Below, one piece after another: positions 9,540 through 18,415 of a stretch of 64,000 nt of DNA (positions within the stretch are counted from its first letter, which is position 1; the number at the start of each line of letters is the position of its first letter). Location of the stretch: the NCBI RefSeq assembly GCF_000025625.1, contig NC_013922.1, positions 124,001 through 188,000 on the forward strand, in the 5' to 3' direction. A model generated the notes under the pieces. That model saw nothing but the letters and a program-made list of their open reading frames with translations. It had not been told where the DNA came from and ran no database searches. The position numbers and the translations under genes were made by a program. Source of the stretch: Natrialba magadii ATCC 43099 (lineage in GTDB: Archaea > Halobacteriota > Halobacteria > Halobacteriales > Natrialbaceae).

Positions 9540-9612
9540 ATGCGGTTGTGGGGGTTACAGAAGGTACAGGCGAAAGCCCACGGCGTTAGCTGTGCGGATG
9601 AAACCGTCACGA
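9540..9612 (+). mobile_element. IS200/IS605 (TnpB-type) right-end relic
   Basis: The bases around 9556-9600 read as an imperfect hairpin with the arm CCCACGGC, a GTTAG loop and a degenerate return arm, followed by GATGAAACCGTCACGAGCGG. From memory, this resembles the 3' end and terminal hairpin of haloarchaeal TnpB-only elements. No tnpB gene is present. A second degenerate copy of the same sequence lies at about 18760-18830. Confidence 0.45.
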
Positions 9613-9954
9613 GCGGGTTCGGCGATCCGTGACGAACGCGGTGTGCAAATAGAGGTCGAGGACGTTGAGGACGACGATCGCGAGCGGGATCGCGAACTCG
9701 TGGAACGCGAGCGCTTCGTGTCGGAGCGAGGTGACGACGAGCGGCTCTGCGAGTCCGCCCTCGAGTAGCGCGCCGCCGCTGAGAAAGACGAGGGCAGTGG
9801 CACAGAGCAGGGCCCAGCTACAGCCCCGCGCCCACTGGCGGCGGACGCAGTGGCCAGCACCCGGCCAGCAGATGGCGAGGAGGTAGGCCGGCCACCGTTT
9901 TGCGCGCGTCCCGAGCGTCGGCAGTCGACGGGTCCTGGAGCGTGTTGCGCCCAT
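9607..9954 (-). CDS. small haloarchaeal membrane protein
   Basis: This 115-residue protein has a basic N-terminus, then helix 1 (WPAYLLAICWPGAGHCV), helix 2 (WALLCATALVFLSGGALLEG) and a third hydrophobic segment (AIPLAIVVLNVLDLYLHTAF). The layout resembles small TM2-like or DUF proteins common in haloarchaea. The stop abuts the TnpB-type terminal relic, so the end may have been altered by insertion. Confidence 0.55.
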   Translation of the reverse strand: MGATRSRTRRLPTLGTRAKRWPAYLLAICWPGAGHCVRRQWARGCSWALLCATALVFLSGGALLEGGLAEPLVVTSLRHEALAFHEFAIPLAIVVLNVLDLYLHTAFVTDRRTRS

Positions 9955-10368
9955 GGATTAGCAGCTCTCGGCCGCTGGCAGTTGGGACACGGTTCCGACC
10001 GATCCGACTGTCGCGTCTCTGTGCATACCAGCGACCTCCACACAGTCCTTCAAAAAGCTCAGTCAGACGCTCGTGTGACGGGGTGTCGCGGCCGTGCGTG
10101 AACTCACAGGAATGCACGGAGGACGCCCACGACTCCAGTCGTAGGAGGAATCAGCAGCTACCTGTGTCGTCCCTCAGTGTCTGAATAGCCGTTTGAAGCT
10201 TGGTGACGCCGTCGGTGCACCCGGACGGAAGCGAACCGACGTTCATCAGTCCCGTTCTTTTCTCTCACCCAGAGTATGTCTTTTAGAGTACAGTATACGT
10301 TCCAGAAACAAACGATCACGAATAAATGTCAAATACATCATCACAATGGGAGTGGCGACAAGTGGTGT
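9955..10368. other. 414-bp gap upstream of the sugar transferase
   Basis: No gene-like frame with recognisable motifs is present. The last 100 bases (10260-10368) are AT-richer and are the likely promoter region of the glycosylphosphotransferase gene. Confidence 0.4.
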
Positions 10369-11802
10369 ATGGTGACAGGATGGCGGTATCGGATCGTGAG
10401 CCTCTGTGGTGTCGTTCTCCTGACGATGCTCGCAGTGCTGGTGGCGAACCACGAACTCCCACAGTCGCTGTTTACGACGCACGTCCCCGTGTTCAACCGC
10501 CTCGACGTAACCGTTCTCTCGGGCAGTTCGCTCTACTGGGCGATGGGGTTGAGTGTCGCTGCCGTCGCTGGTGCGCTCATTCCGTTGTACAAACCGCAAC
10601 CCCGGCGCGTGCTCGATACGATCTTTCTCGCTCAAAAGCGTATCATCGTCGGTGGCCTCGCGCTCTCGACGCTCGGGTATTTCAACTGGTCGTACCGCCT
10701 TCCGCGAGCGACACTCGTTATGACGATTGGCCTGCTACTGGTCATGATCCCGGTGTGGTTGATCTGGATCCGACACCGACCGGACGAGTCGGCCAAACGG
10801 GCGCTGATCGTGGGCGATGACCCCGGACAGATCGACCGGATCGCACCGGCCGTCACCTCGCCCATCTTTGGCTATCTCTGTCCGACCGGCGACATCGACG
10901 AATTTCGCGGGGGGTCATCGTCCACTACCGCCGCAGACGGCGGGGTCACCGACTCGTCACCTGCCACTGGCACTGATATCACGATGCTCAACCGCCTCGG
11001 CGGCCTCTCCCGCCTCGAAGACATCCTCGTCGAGTTCGATATCGACACCGTCGTGCTCGCATTTCGCCAGCCCGACCGCGCCGAGTTCTTCGGGACACTC
11101 GACGTGTGCCACGAACACGGCGTCGACGCGAAGACACATCGGGAGTACGCCGATAGCGTCCTCGTCTCCGAACGCGCCGTCGGCGATATCGTCACCGTCG
11201 ACATCGAGCCGTGGGATCCGCTCGATCATCTGTTCAAACGCGGCTTCGACCTGCTGTTCGCGACTATCGGTCTCGTCCTGTTTGCACCACTAATGCTCGT
11301 CATCGCGCTGGCGATCACACTCGACAGCCCCGGGCCAGTCCTGTACAGTCAGGATCGCACCGCCGGTTTCGGCGAGACGTTTCCCGTCTACAAGTTCCGG
11401 ACCATGGTCCCCGAGGGGGAATCTGCCGTTCCGTCATCCGATACGGAGAACGACCGGATTACGCGCGTGGGGCGTTTCTTGCGAAAAACACATCTCGACG
11501 AGTTGCCCCAACTGTGGTCGATTCTCTGCGGCGACATGAGCGTCGTCGGGCCACGGGCCGCCTGGACCGAAGAGGAGGTCTTGCTGGAAGAGGACGCACC
11601 CGCCTGGCGCAAGCGCTGGTTCGTCAAGCCGGGGCTGACCGGACTGGCACAGGTCAACGGCGCGAAAAGCACTGCTCCGCAGATGAAACTCCGATACGAC
11701 CTCGAGTACATCCGCCGCCAGTCGTTCTGGCTGGATCTGAAGCTCGTGATCCGCCAGTGCTGGGGCGTGGTCAGGGATCTGTGGCTGGCGGTGTGGCGGT
11801 GA
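10369..11802 (+). CDS. polyprenyl-phosphate sugar phosphotransferase (exopolysaccharide type)
   Basis: This 477-residue membrane enzyme should transfer a sugar-phosphate from a nucleotide sugar to a dolichyl/polyprenyl phosphate carrier, the first step of a lipid-linked glycan. The N-terminal half has about four helices and a Rossmann-like central part (ALIVGDDPGQ). The catalytic bacterial sugar transferase domain fills about residues 285-477, with a membrane helix, PVYKFRTM, DELPQLWSILCGDMSVVGPR and KPGLTGLAQVNG. The frame is open to 10276, but ATG 10369 precedes helix 1 directly. It lies 12 kb from the main glycan island and could prime the same or another polymer. Confidence 0.9.
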   Translation: MVTGWRYRIVSLCGVVLLTMLAVLVANHELPQSLFTTHVPVFNRLDVTVLSGSSLYWAMGLSVAAVAGALIPLYKPQPRRVLDTIFLAQKRIIVGGLALSTLGYFNWSYRLPRATLVMTIGLLLVMIPVWLIWIRHRPDESAKRALIVGDDPGQIDRIAPAVTSPIFGYLCPTGDIDEFRGGSSSTTAADGGVTDSSPATGTDITMLNRLGGLSRLEDILVEFDIDTVVLAFRQPDRAEFFGTLDVCHEHGVDAKTHREYADSVLVSERAVGDIVTVDIEPWDPLDHLFKRGFDLLFATIGLVLFAPLMLVIALAITLDSPGPVLYSQDRTAGFGETFPVYKFRTMVPEGESAVPSSDTENDRITRVGRFLRKTHLDELPQLWSILCGDMSVVGPRAAWTEEEVLLEEDAPAWRKRWFVKPGLTGLAQVNGAKSTAPQMKLRYDLEYIRRQSFWLDLKLVIRQCWGVVRDLWLAVWR

Positions 11803-11826
11803 GTCGGTAGTCGACGAGGAAGACTG

Positions 11827-12309
11827 TTAGTGCGATCGGTAGTCGACAAGGAAGACTGTTATTGCGAGAAGTCCGGTAACGAGGAGGACGCTCTGGTCGG
11901 CAGAGACGTACAGATTCGGCGTCGGATGGCGATACCACGTGAACGGATAGAGCCAGGCACCGGCCTCGGCGTCCGCGTAGGCTTTGAGGCCGTCCGTGAG
12001 GAGATGGGTGAGTGCGCCTGCGAGGAGGACGCCGAAGGCGCGTCTGTGGGCTTCCGTGAGGACCAGTGCGCCGATGCCAGAGAGGAGGATAACACCGCCG
12101 AGCGTGTGGAGGGCGTCGATCCCGAAGGGAACGCCCAGGGCCGTCTCGATGGTCGCGTCGTCGACGAACATCCCGATCCGGTTGAGGTCCGGGAGGAGCG
12201 CACCGATCATCCCGATTGCAACCCAGCGTTTCGTGAGCCACTCGAGTCGCCAGCTCGCGATGGTGAATAATGCGTAGGCGATGAGGACGTGTGAGAGGAG
12301 TTCAGCCAT
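11827..12309 (-). CDS. membrane-bound metal-dependent hydrolase, YdjM/DUF457-like
   Basis: This 160-residue membrane protein has the His/Asp pattern of the YdjM/DUF457 family: LLSHVLIAYALF, LLPDLNRIGMF, DALHTLGG and THLLTDGLKAY, spread over about four helices. Those residues would bind metal at the membrane. The start at 12309 gives an 8-base overlap with the upstream gene, so the two are likely cotranscribed. The substrate is unknown. Confidence 0.75.
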   Translation of the reverse strand: MAELLSHVLIAYALFTIASWRLEWLTKRWVAIGMIGALLPDLNRIGMFVDDATIETALGVPFGIDALHTLGGVILLSGIGALVLTEAHRRAFGVLLAGALTHLLTDGLKAYADAEAGAWLYPFTWYRHPTPNLYVSADQSVLLVTGLLAITVFLVDYRSH

Positions 12310-12808
12310 CGTGTGTTTCCTCTTTGTTTGGTCGTGGTTCGAAGCCGAATTTGTCGAGGGAGGGGTTCCAATGGCGGAAGAAGTAGGCGATTGCGAGGAG
12401 GACGCCGGCGACGGAGGTGAGGAGCTTGTACTGCTCGGCTGTGTTGTCCTCGTTAACGACAACCAGTTCGTCGGCCGTCATTGTGCGGTCGGACTCGAGT
12501 ACACCGTAGACCTGGACCAGCCCGTCGGGGTCGACCTGGTCGGTGGCGTCGTGGTCGTGGATTTCTAGTTCGGCCGCGACCTCGTCAGCCGAGTCGGTGA
12601 CGTGAATCGTCATTGTGTCCTCGGAGATGGACTGCACCTCGCCGAAGACGAGCTGGTGGTCGCCGGTGAACTCGTCGTAGTCGTCCTGTAGCTGGTCGCC
12701 GGTGGAGTGGGGCCAGTTCTCGTCGTAGGTGGCTCCGTAGTGGATGCCGAGGCCGAAGAGGGCGACGACTAGGACGAGGGAGATACCGAGTCGAACTGCG
12801 AAGCGCAT
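12302..12808 (-). CDS. membrane protein with OB-like extracellular domain
   Basis: This 168-residue protein has an N-terminal signal-anchor helix, an acidic beta-rich domain (LVFGEVQSISEDTMTIHVTD through VQVYGVLESD) that resembles an OB-type nucleic-acid or ligand-binding barrel, a C-terminal helix (LLTSVAGVLLAIAYFF) and a short cytosolic tail. It overlaps the hydrolase gene by 8 bases. A decayed relative of its central domain is visible at 23195-23310. Function is unknown. Confidence 0.65.
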   Translation of the reverse strand: MRFAVRLGISLVLVVALFGLGIHYGATYDENWPHSTGDQLQDDYDEFTGDHQLVFGEVQSISEDTMTIHVTDSADEVAAELEIHDHDATDQVDPDGLVQVYGVLESDRTMTADELVVVNEDNTAEQYKLLTSVAGVLLAIAYFFRHWNPSLDKFGFEPRPNKEETHDG

Positions 12809-12984
12809 TCGTTTTTGTGAAATCAGATATTACTACTTGGAGATTGTGTTCGAGCCTCCGCGAGCACTGCCGTCTCGACCGCGATGAACGTCTCAACGGA
12901 GATTGAACTCCTATTCCAGCGGATTAACGGTACCTATCTCGACCCCGAGAAGAACACACGTTCATCTGAGCTGATGGGTGACAA

Positions 12985-13105
12985 CTATCGACAGCTTTCG
13001 TGGGTGACGCCAGGAATCGACTCGAAGTGACCGTCGCCAGCACGGACTGGCTCGTCACGCTCCAGCGCAGTTGCTGCGATCGCTGCGTCGCCTTTCTCGA
13101 TACCA
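12985..13105 (-). pseudogene. VapC (PIN) C-terminal remnant
   Basis: The minus strand reads GIEKGDAAIAATALERDEPV, followed by a segment containing GDGHFESIPGV and a stop. That is the typical third and fourth motif region of a PIN-domain toxin (GD-AIAATAL, then V-AGDGHF). The N-terminal half is missing and the 3' end of another vapC abuts it, so this is a truncated toxin. Confidence 0.6.
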
Positions 13106-13120
13106 GGTCCCACACCACAC

Positions 13121-13618
13121 TCACCGCTGCAGCGGTGGATGAACAGACACATCGAACATTTCGAGGTCCGAGTCGAATGACATGATGTGTTCGAATCCGC
13201 GACATTCCATCTGTACGCCAATCGTGAAATCCGTAAACGAGGCAGAATTGTCGTCCCAATTCAGGAACCGCTCCCGGACACGCTCAAACGTTTCCGCATC
13301 GATGGACACGATATCGAAGAACTCGCTCGTTTCGACTGCCGAAAGAAACGACGTCACGCACGTCATATCAGCTCGTTTCTTGAGCCGAGTTGCAGCCTCA
13401 TCGATACTGTGTTCGTTGACGACAAACCGACGATACGGGAGTTGTTCTTCGCGGACGAAGGTCAAAAAGGCGTACGAAACATCGTGGAACGCTTCATCGG
13501 GGTTGTACAGCGCGTACAAAAACTTCGGCCCAAGAACACACGTTCGCGGGACTGTTCCATCGACACTATCGAAATGGCTGGGTGTGACTGTCCCAATCGC
13601 TGTTTCGACCCCTGTCAT
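13121..13618 (-). CDS. vapC: VapC-type PIN-domain toxin, catalytic Asp altered
   Basis: This 165-residue PIN-domain protein should be a metal-dependent RNase toxin paired with the upstream antitoxin (4-base overlap). It has the PIN layout KFLYALYNPDEAFHD, VVNEHSIDEAATRLKKR, SASFTDFTIGVQM and a C-terminal MSFDSDLEMF. In place of the usual strand-1 Asp (V-x-D-A-x-F) it has VLGPKF, so the first metal ligand appears to be Gly. The toxin may therefore be weak or dead. An N-terminal extension of about 25 residues precedes the core. Confidence 0.75.
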   Translation of the reverse strand: MTGVETAIGTVTPSHFDSVDGTVPRTCVLGPKFLYALYNPDEAFHDVSYAFLTFVREEQLPYRRFVVNEHSIDEAATRLKKRADMTCVTSFLSAVETSEFFDIVSIDAETFERVRERFLNWDDNSASFTDFTIGVQMECRGFEHIMSFDSDLEMFDVSVHPPLQR

Positions 13619-13899
13619 TTATCAGGGTCCAGAAGCGTCACACTCTCAGCATCGCCCTCCCACTCTTCGACGAGATCAGTTTCGTCACGGAGGGTCGTCT
13701 GATTCCGACCTGCTGCCCGTTCTCGGGTCTTTTCAACAGACCGGAACAGTTCATCAGTCTCATCTACTGTTTCCTGTTGGTCGATCCACGTTGCTGTGGC
13801 TTCCCGAAGCGCCTCTCGGATCGAGAGATCTCGTTGCTCTGCAATTTGGCGAAGTCGTTCGTACTCCTCATCCGGAACCTCGGTCTGGATATAGGTCAT
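13615..13899 (-). CDS. vapB: VapB-type antitoxin
   Basis: This 94-residue protein starts with a short DNA-binding segment (MTYIQTEVPDEEYERLRQIA), then an amphipathic helix and a flexible acidic tail ending DAESVTLLDPDK. It overlaps vapC by 4 bases (ATGA), the usual antitoxin-first arrangement. A relic of the same antitoxin tail with a vapC start occurs at about 17285-17370. Confidence 0.75.
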   Translation of the reverse strand: MTYIQTEVPDEEYERLRQIAEQRDLSIREALREATATWIDQQETVDETDELFRSVEKTRERAAGRNQTTLRDETDLVEEWEGDAESVTLLDPDK

Positions 13900-14110
13900 C
13901 CGCTCTCATGAGTTCCTTCGAGGTCATGGATGAAAACTCTTTCATCACTTCTGGATTGGACATGACGTTTTCGGTCCGGTGCTGGTTCATCACACGATCG
14001 GTGACTTGTGGGTCCCGGTTCTCACGGTGGCCGATCGCTTGTTCAGTGTCCTCGACGTTAGTCATTCACGTCGAGGCGATCCCGAACGTCGTCGGCTAAC
14101 ACAACGCCAC
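13868..14110 (-). pseudogene. RHH antitoxin tail plus RelE toxin head, degraded
   Basis: Reading the minus strand, an antitoxin tail (LADDVRDRLDVND, stop near 14059) overlaps an ATG that begins MTNVEDTEQAIGHRENRDPQ and continues VTDRVMNQ, the start of a RelE/ParE-type toxin. After about 30 residues the similarity ends, and the frame runs on to 13868 over the next antitoxin. The 65-residue frame is unlikely to be an active toxin. The same junction occurs at 20740-20830 and, damaged further, at 22750-22830. Confidence 0.6.
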
Positions 14111-14245
14111 ACAGTATGGCGATTCACCAAACTCGGCCATTGGCAAAGCCGTCAAGACCTACGCTGGTCTATAGGCGGAACAGGCCGAGAACCCCGACCC
14201 TGCGGTTGGGGTTATTGACGGTCTCATACACACTCGAGGCGACAG

Positions 14246-16792
14246 ATGAAACTGCGCTACTACGCCGAGGCGGACGTCGAGGTCGATCACCGACGAACAC
14301 TCGAGTTACTCGAGTCGATCCACGAAGAGCACGCGATTCCTGTGGAGGTCATACAAGTCGATCCACAGCGAGCACCACCAACAGATTTCGTCGGCCATGC
14401 GGAAACGCGGTCACTCGCGAACGCCTGGGACGACTTTACGTACAACAAACTACTGCAGGAAGGACTCGGCGGTGCGCCGTCCAAGCGGTATCGCGACCGG
14501 GAAGATATCGTCGGGAACGTCGGTATCGTCGTCGACGGCGATCTCGTCTGGGCAACGGAGTTCTGGGGGACCCACCACGGCTGGGGAGCTGTTGACCCGG
14601 CGGACACTGCCATCGGATTTCTCGAGGAAGTCCACCGAAGAGGGACGGCTGCAGTGGCTGACCGTGTGCCACTTGCGGACTGGTCGTGGTCGCCTCCGTC
14701 GCCCGATACTGATTCCGAATCTGAATCCGAATCCGATTTTGAGTCTGTGTCTGTGTCTGCGTCTGAGACTCACGCCACCACAAGCACCGACAGTCCGGTC
14801 GAGGAACTTCGGAAACCAACCCGCGACGCGATTCGTGAGCGCTGTACCGCACAGTCGTTCCAGCGCGGCGTCTCCTATTTCGAGGAGGGGCGTCTCCGAG
14901 CGTTGCGCCTCGAGGGCAGGACGGTGACTGCGACAGTACAGGGCAGTCGAGAGTACCGGACAACCGTCGACCTCTCGGCTGCGGACTTCGATAGCTGGTG
15001 TTCCTGTCCGTACGACTACGCCGGCGACTGCAAACACATCGTCGCGGTGTTGTTGGCCGTGCGAGACCGATACGACGAACTACTCGATACCGCTCACCCG
15101 GATTTGTCCTCGGACGAGTCGTCAAGTACGTCGAGTTCTGGGGGCCTGGAACCGTCCGCAGCGGATGACGACCTCGAGTCAGCACTCGAGACGACAGACG
15201 CCGGAACACTTCGGGAGTTTCTGCGTGATGTCCTCGCCGCCAACAACAGCCTTCGAGAGCGGTTTCTCGCCACGGCCGGCCACCCGGTCGAGAAACACGT
15301 GGCCGACTACAAGCGCGATCTCAACCGCCAGTTCGAGACGGCGACTGGCCGCCACGGAATCGTCGAGTACGATACTCGCCTCGAGTTCGACGAGTACGAG
15401 GAACTTGCAGCGACCTACCGGGAGAGTGGCGCACACGAGCGCGCACTCGATATCTATCGGGCTCTCTCGGAGGCGATTCACAAAAATCTGGAACGGATCG
15501 ACGACAGCAGTGGTCACTACGGGCGGCAACTCGAGGCTACCATTGATGCCTACGCCGCCTGTGTTCGCGAGGCGGGCTTCGATCGTGAAATGGCGTGTGA
15601 ACACATCGAGTACCTGTACGAACAGTTTCTGCGTGCGGAGTTTCGCTTCGTCAGGAACGCCTACGACGACGCCCTCCGCGAGGTCTGTTCGACGGCCGAC
15701 GAACTCGAGTACCTGCTCTCGCTCGTGCAATCGGATCTCCCGGCGTTGGAGGGCATCGGCACTGACGAGACAATGTCGCAGACGGGAACTGAGAGCAGCG
15801 CAGCGGCCGAACCATCACAGGGAGGCGATGAGGCTGTCGAGACGGACGCAGGGCTCCCGGATCCGACCCAGTGGCGACTCGACGTCGAACTGTTCACCGG
15901 CGGCGAACTGGATATCGACCATCTGAGTGTCGGCCCGCTCGACGTGACCGACTTCATCGGCGACCAGCTCACAACGATCCTCGAGGAGACCGAATCACGG
16001 CCGGACGGGAACGCGGCGGCCAACGCTCGGGATCGCACTGTACGACAGTCGACGCTCTCTATGGACGCACAACAGCGTCTTTCGATGTATCTGTGGGTCC
16101 TCTCAGAACTCGAGGATCGCGAGCAGCGACAGGCCGTCCTCGAGGAGGTATACACCGAGCGAAGCGAGTTCTACTGCCAGTACGTCGACGTGTTGCGAGC
16201 CGACGGACAAGATCAGCGAGCACAGGCAGTTCTCGAAGCTGGGCTCGAGGAGTTTCCACACTCCGTTGCTGTCTACCAGCAGGCAGCCGAGTTCTATCAC
16301 GGCCGCGACGACGAGCGCTACCGTGACGTGCTGCGGACCCTGTTCGTTCGGTTCGAGGACTGGGATGCCTACGACGACTTACGGTCGGTCTGTTCGGCCG
16401 AGGAGTGGGAGTCGATTTCGCATGGACTGCGGACGCAACTCGGGCGACTCGATCCTGATCGGCTACTCGAGTTATACGTCCGTGAGGATGCGCTGGAGAA
16501 GGGCCTCAAGAAGATCCTGGAGAGCGACGATCTCGAGACGTTTCGGGAGTATCGCGAGCCTGTCGCCGCAGTCGATCCGGAGGCGTACTTCGAGGCGTAT
16601 CGAGAGTCGCTGGACGCGCAGTTAGCTGCCGATACTGGCCGTGACCACTACCGGACCATCATCGAACACCTCGAGGAACTAGACCGGCTCGAGTGTGACG
16701 AGGAGGTTGCGGTATTCGTTGAGCACCTTCGAGAAAAACACTCGAACCGGCCGGCGTTTCTGGACGAACTCGAGCGTGCTGGCTATCGGTGA
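14246..16792 (+). CDS. SWIM zinc-finger protein with N-terminal fused domain
   Basis: This 848-residue cytosolic protein has three parts. Residues 1-135 form an alpha/beta domain with a thioredoxin-like feel (strand-helix-strand, no CXXC). An acidic Ser/Glu/Asp linker follows. A SWIM zinc finger at about residues 250-268 reads CSCPYDYAGDCKH (CxC-x(7)-CxH). The remaining 550 residues are helical and TPR-like. SWIM domains usually mediate DNA or protein binding. A shorter paralogue at 51086-51886 has only the SWIM and following helical part. The gene stands alone between TA remnants. Confidence 0.82.
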   Translation: MKLRYYAEADVEVDHRRTLELLESIHEEHAIPVEVIQVDPQRAPPTDFVGHAETRSLANAWDDFTYNKLLQEGLGGAPSKRYRDREDIVGNVGIVVDGDLVWATEFWGTHHGWGAVDPADTAIGFLEEVHRRGTAAVADRVPLADWSWSPPSPDTDSESESESDFESVSVSASETHATTSTDSPVEELRKPTRDAIRERCTAQSFQRGVSYFEEGRLRALRLEGRTVTATVQGSREYRTTVDLSAADFDSWCSCPYDYAGDCKHIVAVLLAVRDRYDELLDTAHPDLSSDESSSTSSSGGLEPSAADDDLESALETTDAGTLREFLRDVLAANNSLRERFLATAGHPVEKHVADYKRDLNRQFETATGRHGIVEYDTRLEFDEYEELAATYRESGAHERALDIYRALSEAIHKNLERIDDSSGHYGRQLEATIDAYAACVREAGFDREMACEHIEYLYEQFLRAEFRFVRNAYDDALREVCSTADELEYLLSLVQSDLPALEGIGTDETMSQTGTESSAAAEPSQGGDEAVETDAGLPDPTQWRLDVELFTGGELDIDHLSVGPLDVTDFIGDQLTTILEETESRPDGNAAANARDRTVRQSTLSMDAQQRLSMYLWVLSELEDREQRQAVLEEVYTERSEFYCQYVDVLRADGQDQRAQAVLEAGLEEFPHSVAVYQQAAEFYHGRDDERYRDVLRTLFVRFEDWDAYDDLRSVCSAEEWESISHGLRTQLGRLDPDRLLELYVREDALEKGLKKILESDDLETFREYREPVAAVDPEAYFEAYRESLDAQLAADTGRDHYRTIIEHLEELDRLECDEEVAVFVEHLREKHSNRPAFLDELERAGYR

Positions 16793-16854
16793 CATCCTCC
16801 CTGTCGTGAACAGTAGACACCGAACCTAATTTGTGGCGTTGTTGGGAGGGTAGC

Positions 16855-16978
16855 TATACTAGCCACTGCACGTCACTGCACACCAGATCGCACGACAGCA
16901 GCGCGGTTCGGAGCGAGCGTGGCGAGCGAGAACCGCGGAAGTGCGATCAGCGTGTCACTAGTTGCAGGTGTTACTATC
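16855..16978 (+). repeat. palindromic dispersed element (MITE-like), long form
   Basis: The sequence starts TATACTAGCCACTGCACGTC and ends with the near-complementary AGTTGCAGGTGTTACTAT, giving imperfect inverted ends. An internal hairpin CGCGGTTC...GAACCGCG lies in its middle. A shorter copy in the opposite orientation lies at 52120-52203, and a one-ended match is at 33008-33037. It carries no gene. Confidence 0.6.
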
Positions 16979-16988
16979 TTGTCGACGA

Positions 16989-17210
16989 TCAGTCGAACCG
17001 CTCCGCAACCTCCCTGACTTCGTCACGGTCTGCTTGCTCAGCGGCCTCGATTGCGTCTCGCATCTCGTCCACCTGGTTGTCATCGAAGACATCGCGGAGC
17101 GACCGTCCGCCGATGAGCCTGTCCACGGCGTCACTGAACGACTCGTCATCACGCTTGGTCGCTTTGAGGCGTTCGTAGACATCGTCCTCGAGACGGATCT
17201 GGTGTGACAT
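16989..17210 (-). CDS. VapB-like antitoxin without toxin
   Basis: This 73-residue protein begins MSHQIRLEDDVYERLKATKR, a ribbon-helix-helix start, followed by DESFSDAVDRLIGG and an acidic C-terminal helix. This matches archaeal antitoxins of the VapB/DUF217 type. Where a vapC gene would follow there is only the palindromic element at 16855-16978, which may have replaced the toxin. Confidence 0.65.
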   Translation of the reverse strand: MSHQIRLEDDVYERLKATKRDDESFSDAVDRLIGGRSLRDVFDDNQVDEMRDAIEAAEQADRDEVREVAERFD

Positions 17211-17269
17211 CCCTGACAACGTTGCCGCTCTACGAGAATTACGGTTGGGGTGCGGTGGCTATCGAGATG

Positions 17270-17370
17270 GCTATTATGACCGTCTCGGTTGCTGTTTTGA
17301 TCTCTGTCATTCGTCAGGTTCCAGACGCGTCACACTCTCAGCATCGGCCTCCCACTTTTCCCGCGGGGGC
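17270..17370 (-). pseudogene. vapB-vapC junction relic
   Basis: The minus strand encodes an antitoxin tail EKWEADAESVTRLEPDE, a stop, and an overlapping ATG that gives MTEIKTATETV before diverging. The intact pair at 13.6 kb has the same layout (DAESVTLLDPDK, then MTGVETAIGTV). Both genes are truncated here. Confidence 0.6.
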
Positions 17371-17557
17371 GCAGGCTCACCCACCTCAGTTTTGGAAATT
17401 ACGATTTTGGAAATCGTAATTTCTGTCTACACCCCAAGAACTGTCTCACACGATGTGACTGAGTATGGTGTTCCGAGAACCGATGTGCTTACATCAGTTA
17501 CATAGTGACACTGGTGGCAAGAGTACAGTTATGACTCAAAATATCTTAGTGACACGT

Positions 17558-17902
17558 ATGCCGATCGATATCGAGACGTTCAACGAACACTCTGACACTG
17601 AACTCAGAGGAGAGACGAACGCAGAGCGGGTTATCACGTATCTGGCCCGAAACGATGACAAGGCGTTCACACCCTCCGAAATAGCTGCTGGAACAGGAGT
17701 GAAGAAGGGCTCAGTCAGTACTGTCCTGAGTCGTCTGGAGGATGCAAACCTGGTTCGGCATAAGGGGGAATACTGGGCGATTGGGGATATGGATCGCGTC
17801 CGTGATGCGTATGACTTCCACAAGACCGTTCAACGACTAAACGAGCAATATGGTGCCGAAGATCCCGAAGAATGGAAGGAGTACGCGGTTACAGGCGAAT
17901 AG
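17558..17902 (+). CDS. winged-helix antitoxin, MarR-like (toxin truncated)
   Basis: This 114-residue winged-helix protein starts MPIDIETFNEHSDTELRGET and has a recognition-helix region SVSTVLSRLEDANLVRHKGE. It is a close paralogue of the antitoxin at 18065-18415. ATG 17558 is preferred over the 17465 frame start by comparison with that paralogue. The next gene begins immediately after its stop and is a beheaded PemK-like toxin. Confidence 0.75.
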   Translation: MPIDIETFNEHSDTELRGETNAERVITYLARNDDKAFTPSEIAAGTGVKKGSVSTVLSRLEDANLVRHKGEYWAIGDMDRVRDAYDFHKTVQRLNEQYGAEDPEEWKEYAVTGE

Positions 17903-17995
17903 ATGGACTACAATCGAGGCGATGTCGTCATCGGCTACGATACGTTCAGCGCAAGCTTCCATGGTCACCATTTGTGGAGAACTACGACCGGATGA
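17903..17995 (+). pseudogene. PemK/MazF-like toxin, N-terminal fragment
   Basis: A 30-codon frame, MDYNRGDVVIGYDTFSASFH and on, starts right after the antitoxin stop. Its beginning matches the RGT-IVYG-D start of the intact toxin at 18412. It then runs into a stop, with no further toxin sequence visible up to 18060. Confidence 0.55.
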
Positions 17996-18064
17996 AACGA
18001 TTGATGGGGGCGTACGTTCCATACAGTGCCTAGATATAATACATTGGATCCCTAGCATTCACCT

Positions 18065-18415
18065 ATGTCGATCGACATCAACCAATTCAACGAACGCTCT
18101 CCGGAGGAACTCGAGGAACTCAGCAATCCGGAGTTAGTCCTTCGATTCCTCTGGGAGAACCGAGACCGTGCCTGGAAGGCCAAAGAAATCAGCCGTCGAA
18201 CAGAGATCAATGAGAACTCGATTCATCCGGTACTGTCCCGCCTCGAGGACCGCGGCCTCGTCCGGCACAAGGGGGCCTATTGGGCACTCACAGACGATCT
18301 TGAACGCCTTCGGCAGGCGTACGACGTCCACCGAGCCAATCAGCTCTTTAACGACCTCTACGGAGCGGAGAATCGTGACGAGTGGATCGAAGCGAGTGAG
18401 AACGGAACCGAATGA
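18065..18415 (+). CDS. winged-helix antitoxin of a PemK-type TA pair
   Basis: This 116-residue protein, MSIDINQFNERSPEELEELS and on, has a winged helix-turn-helix (KEISRRTEINENSIHPVLSR) and a wing (GLVRHKGAYWALT). It overlaps the toxin by 4 bases (ATGA). It would both repress the operon and neutralise the toxin; that role is inferred from context. Confidence 0.75.
   Translation: MSIDINQFNERSPEELEELSNPELVLRFLWENRDRAWKAKEISRRTEINENSIHPVLSRLEDRGLVRHKGAYWALTDDLERLRQAYDVHRANQLFNDLYGAENRDEWIEASENGTE

Noticed and set aside
14436-15209. Minus-strand 257-codon frame inside the SWIM gene
   Set aside because: Arg/Thr-rich composition and no motif; the plus-strand frame carries the zinc finger.
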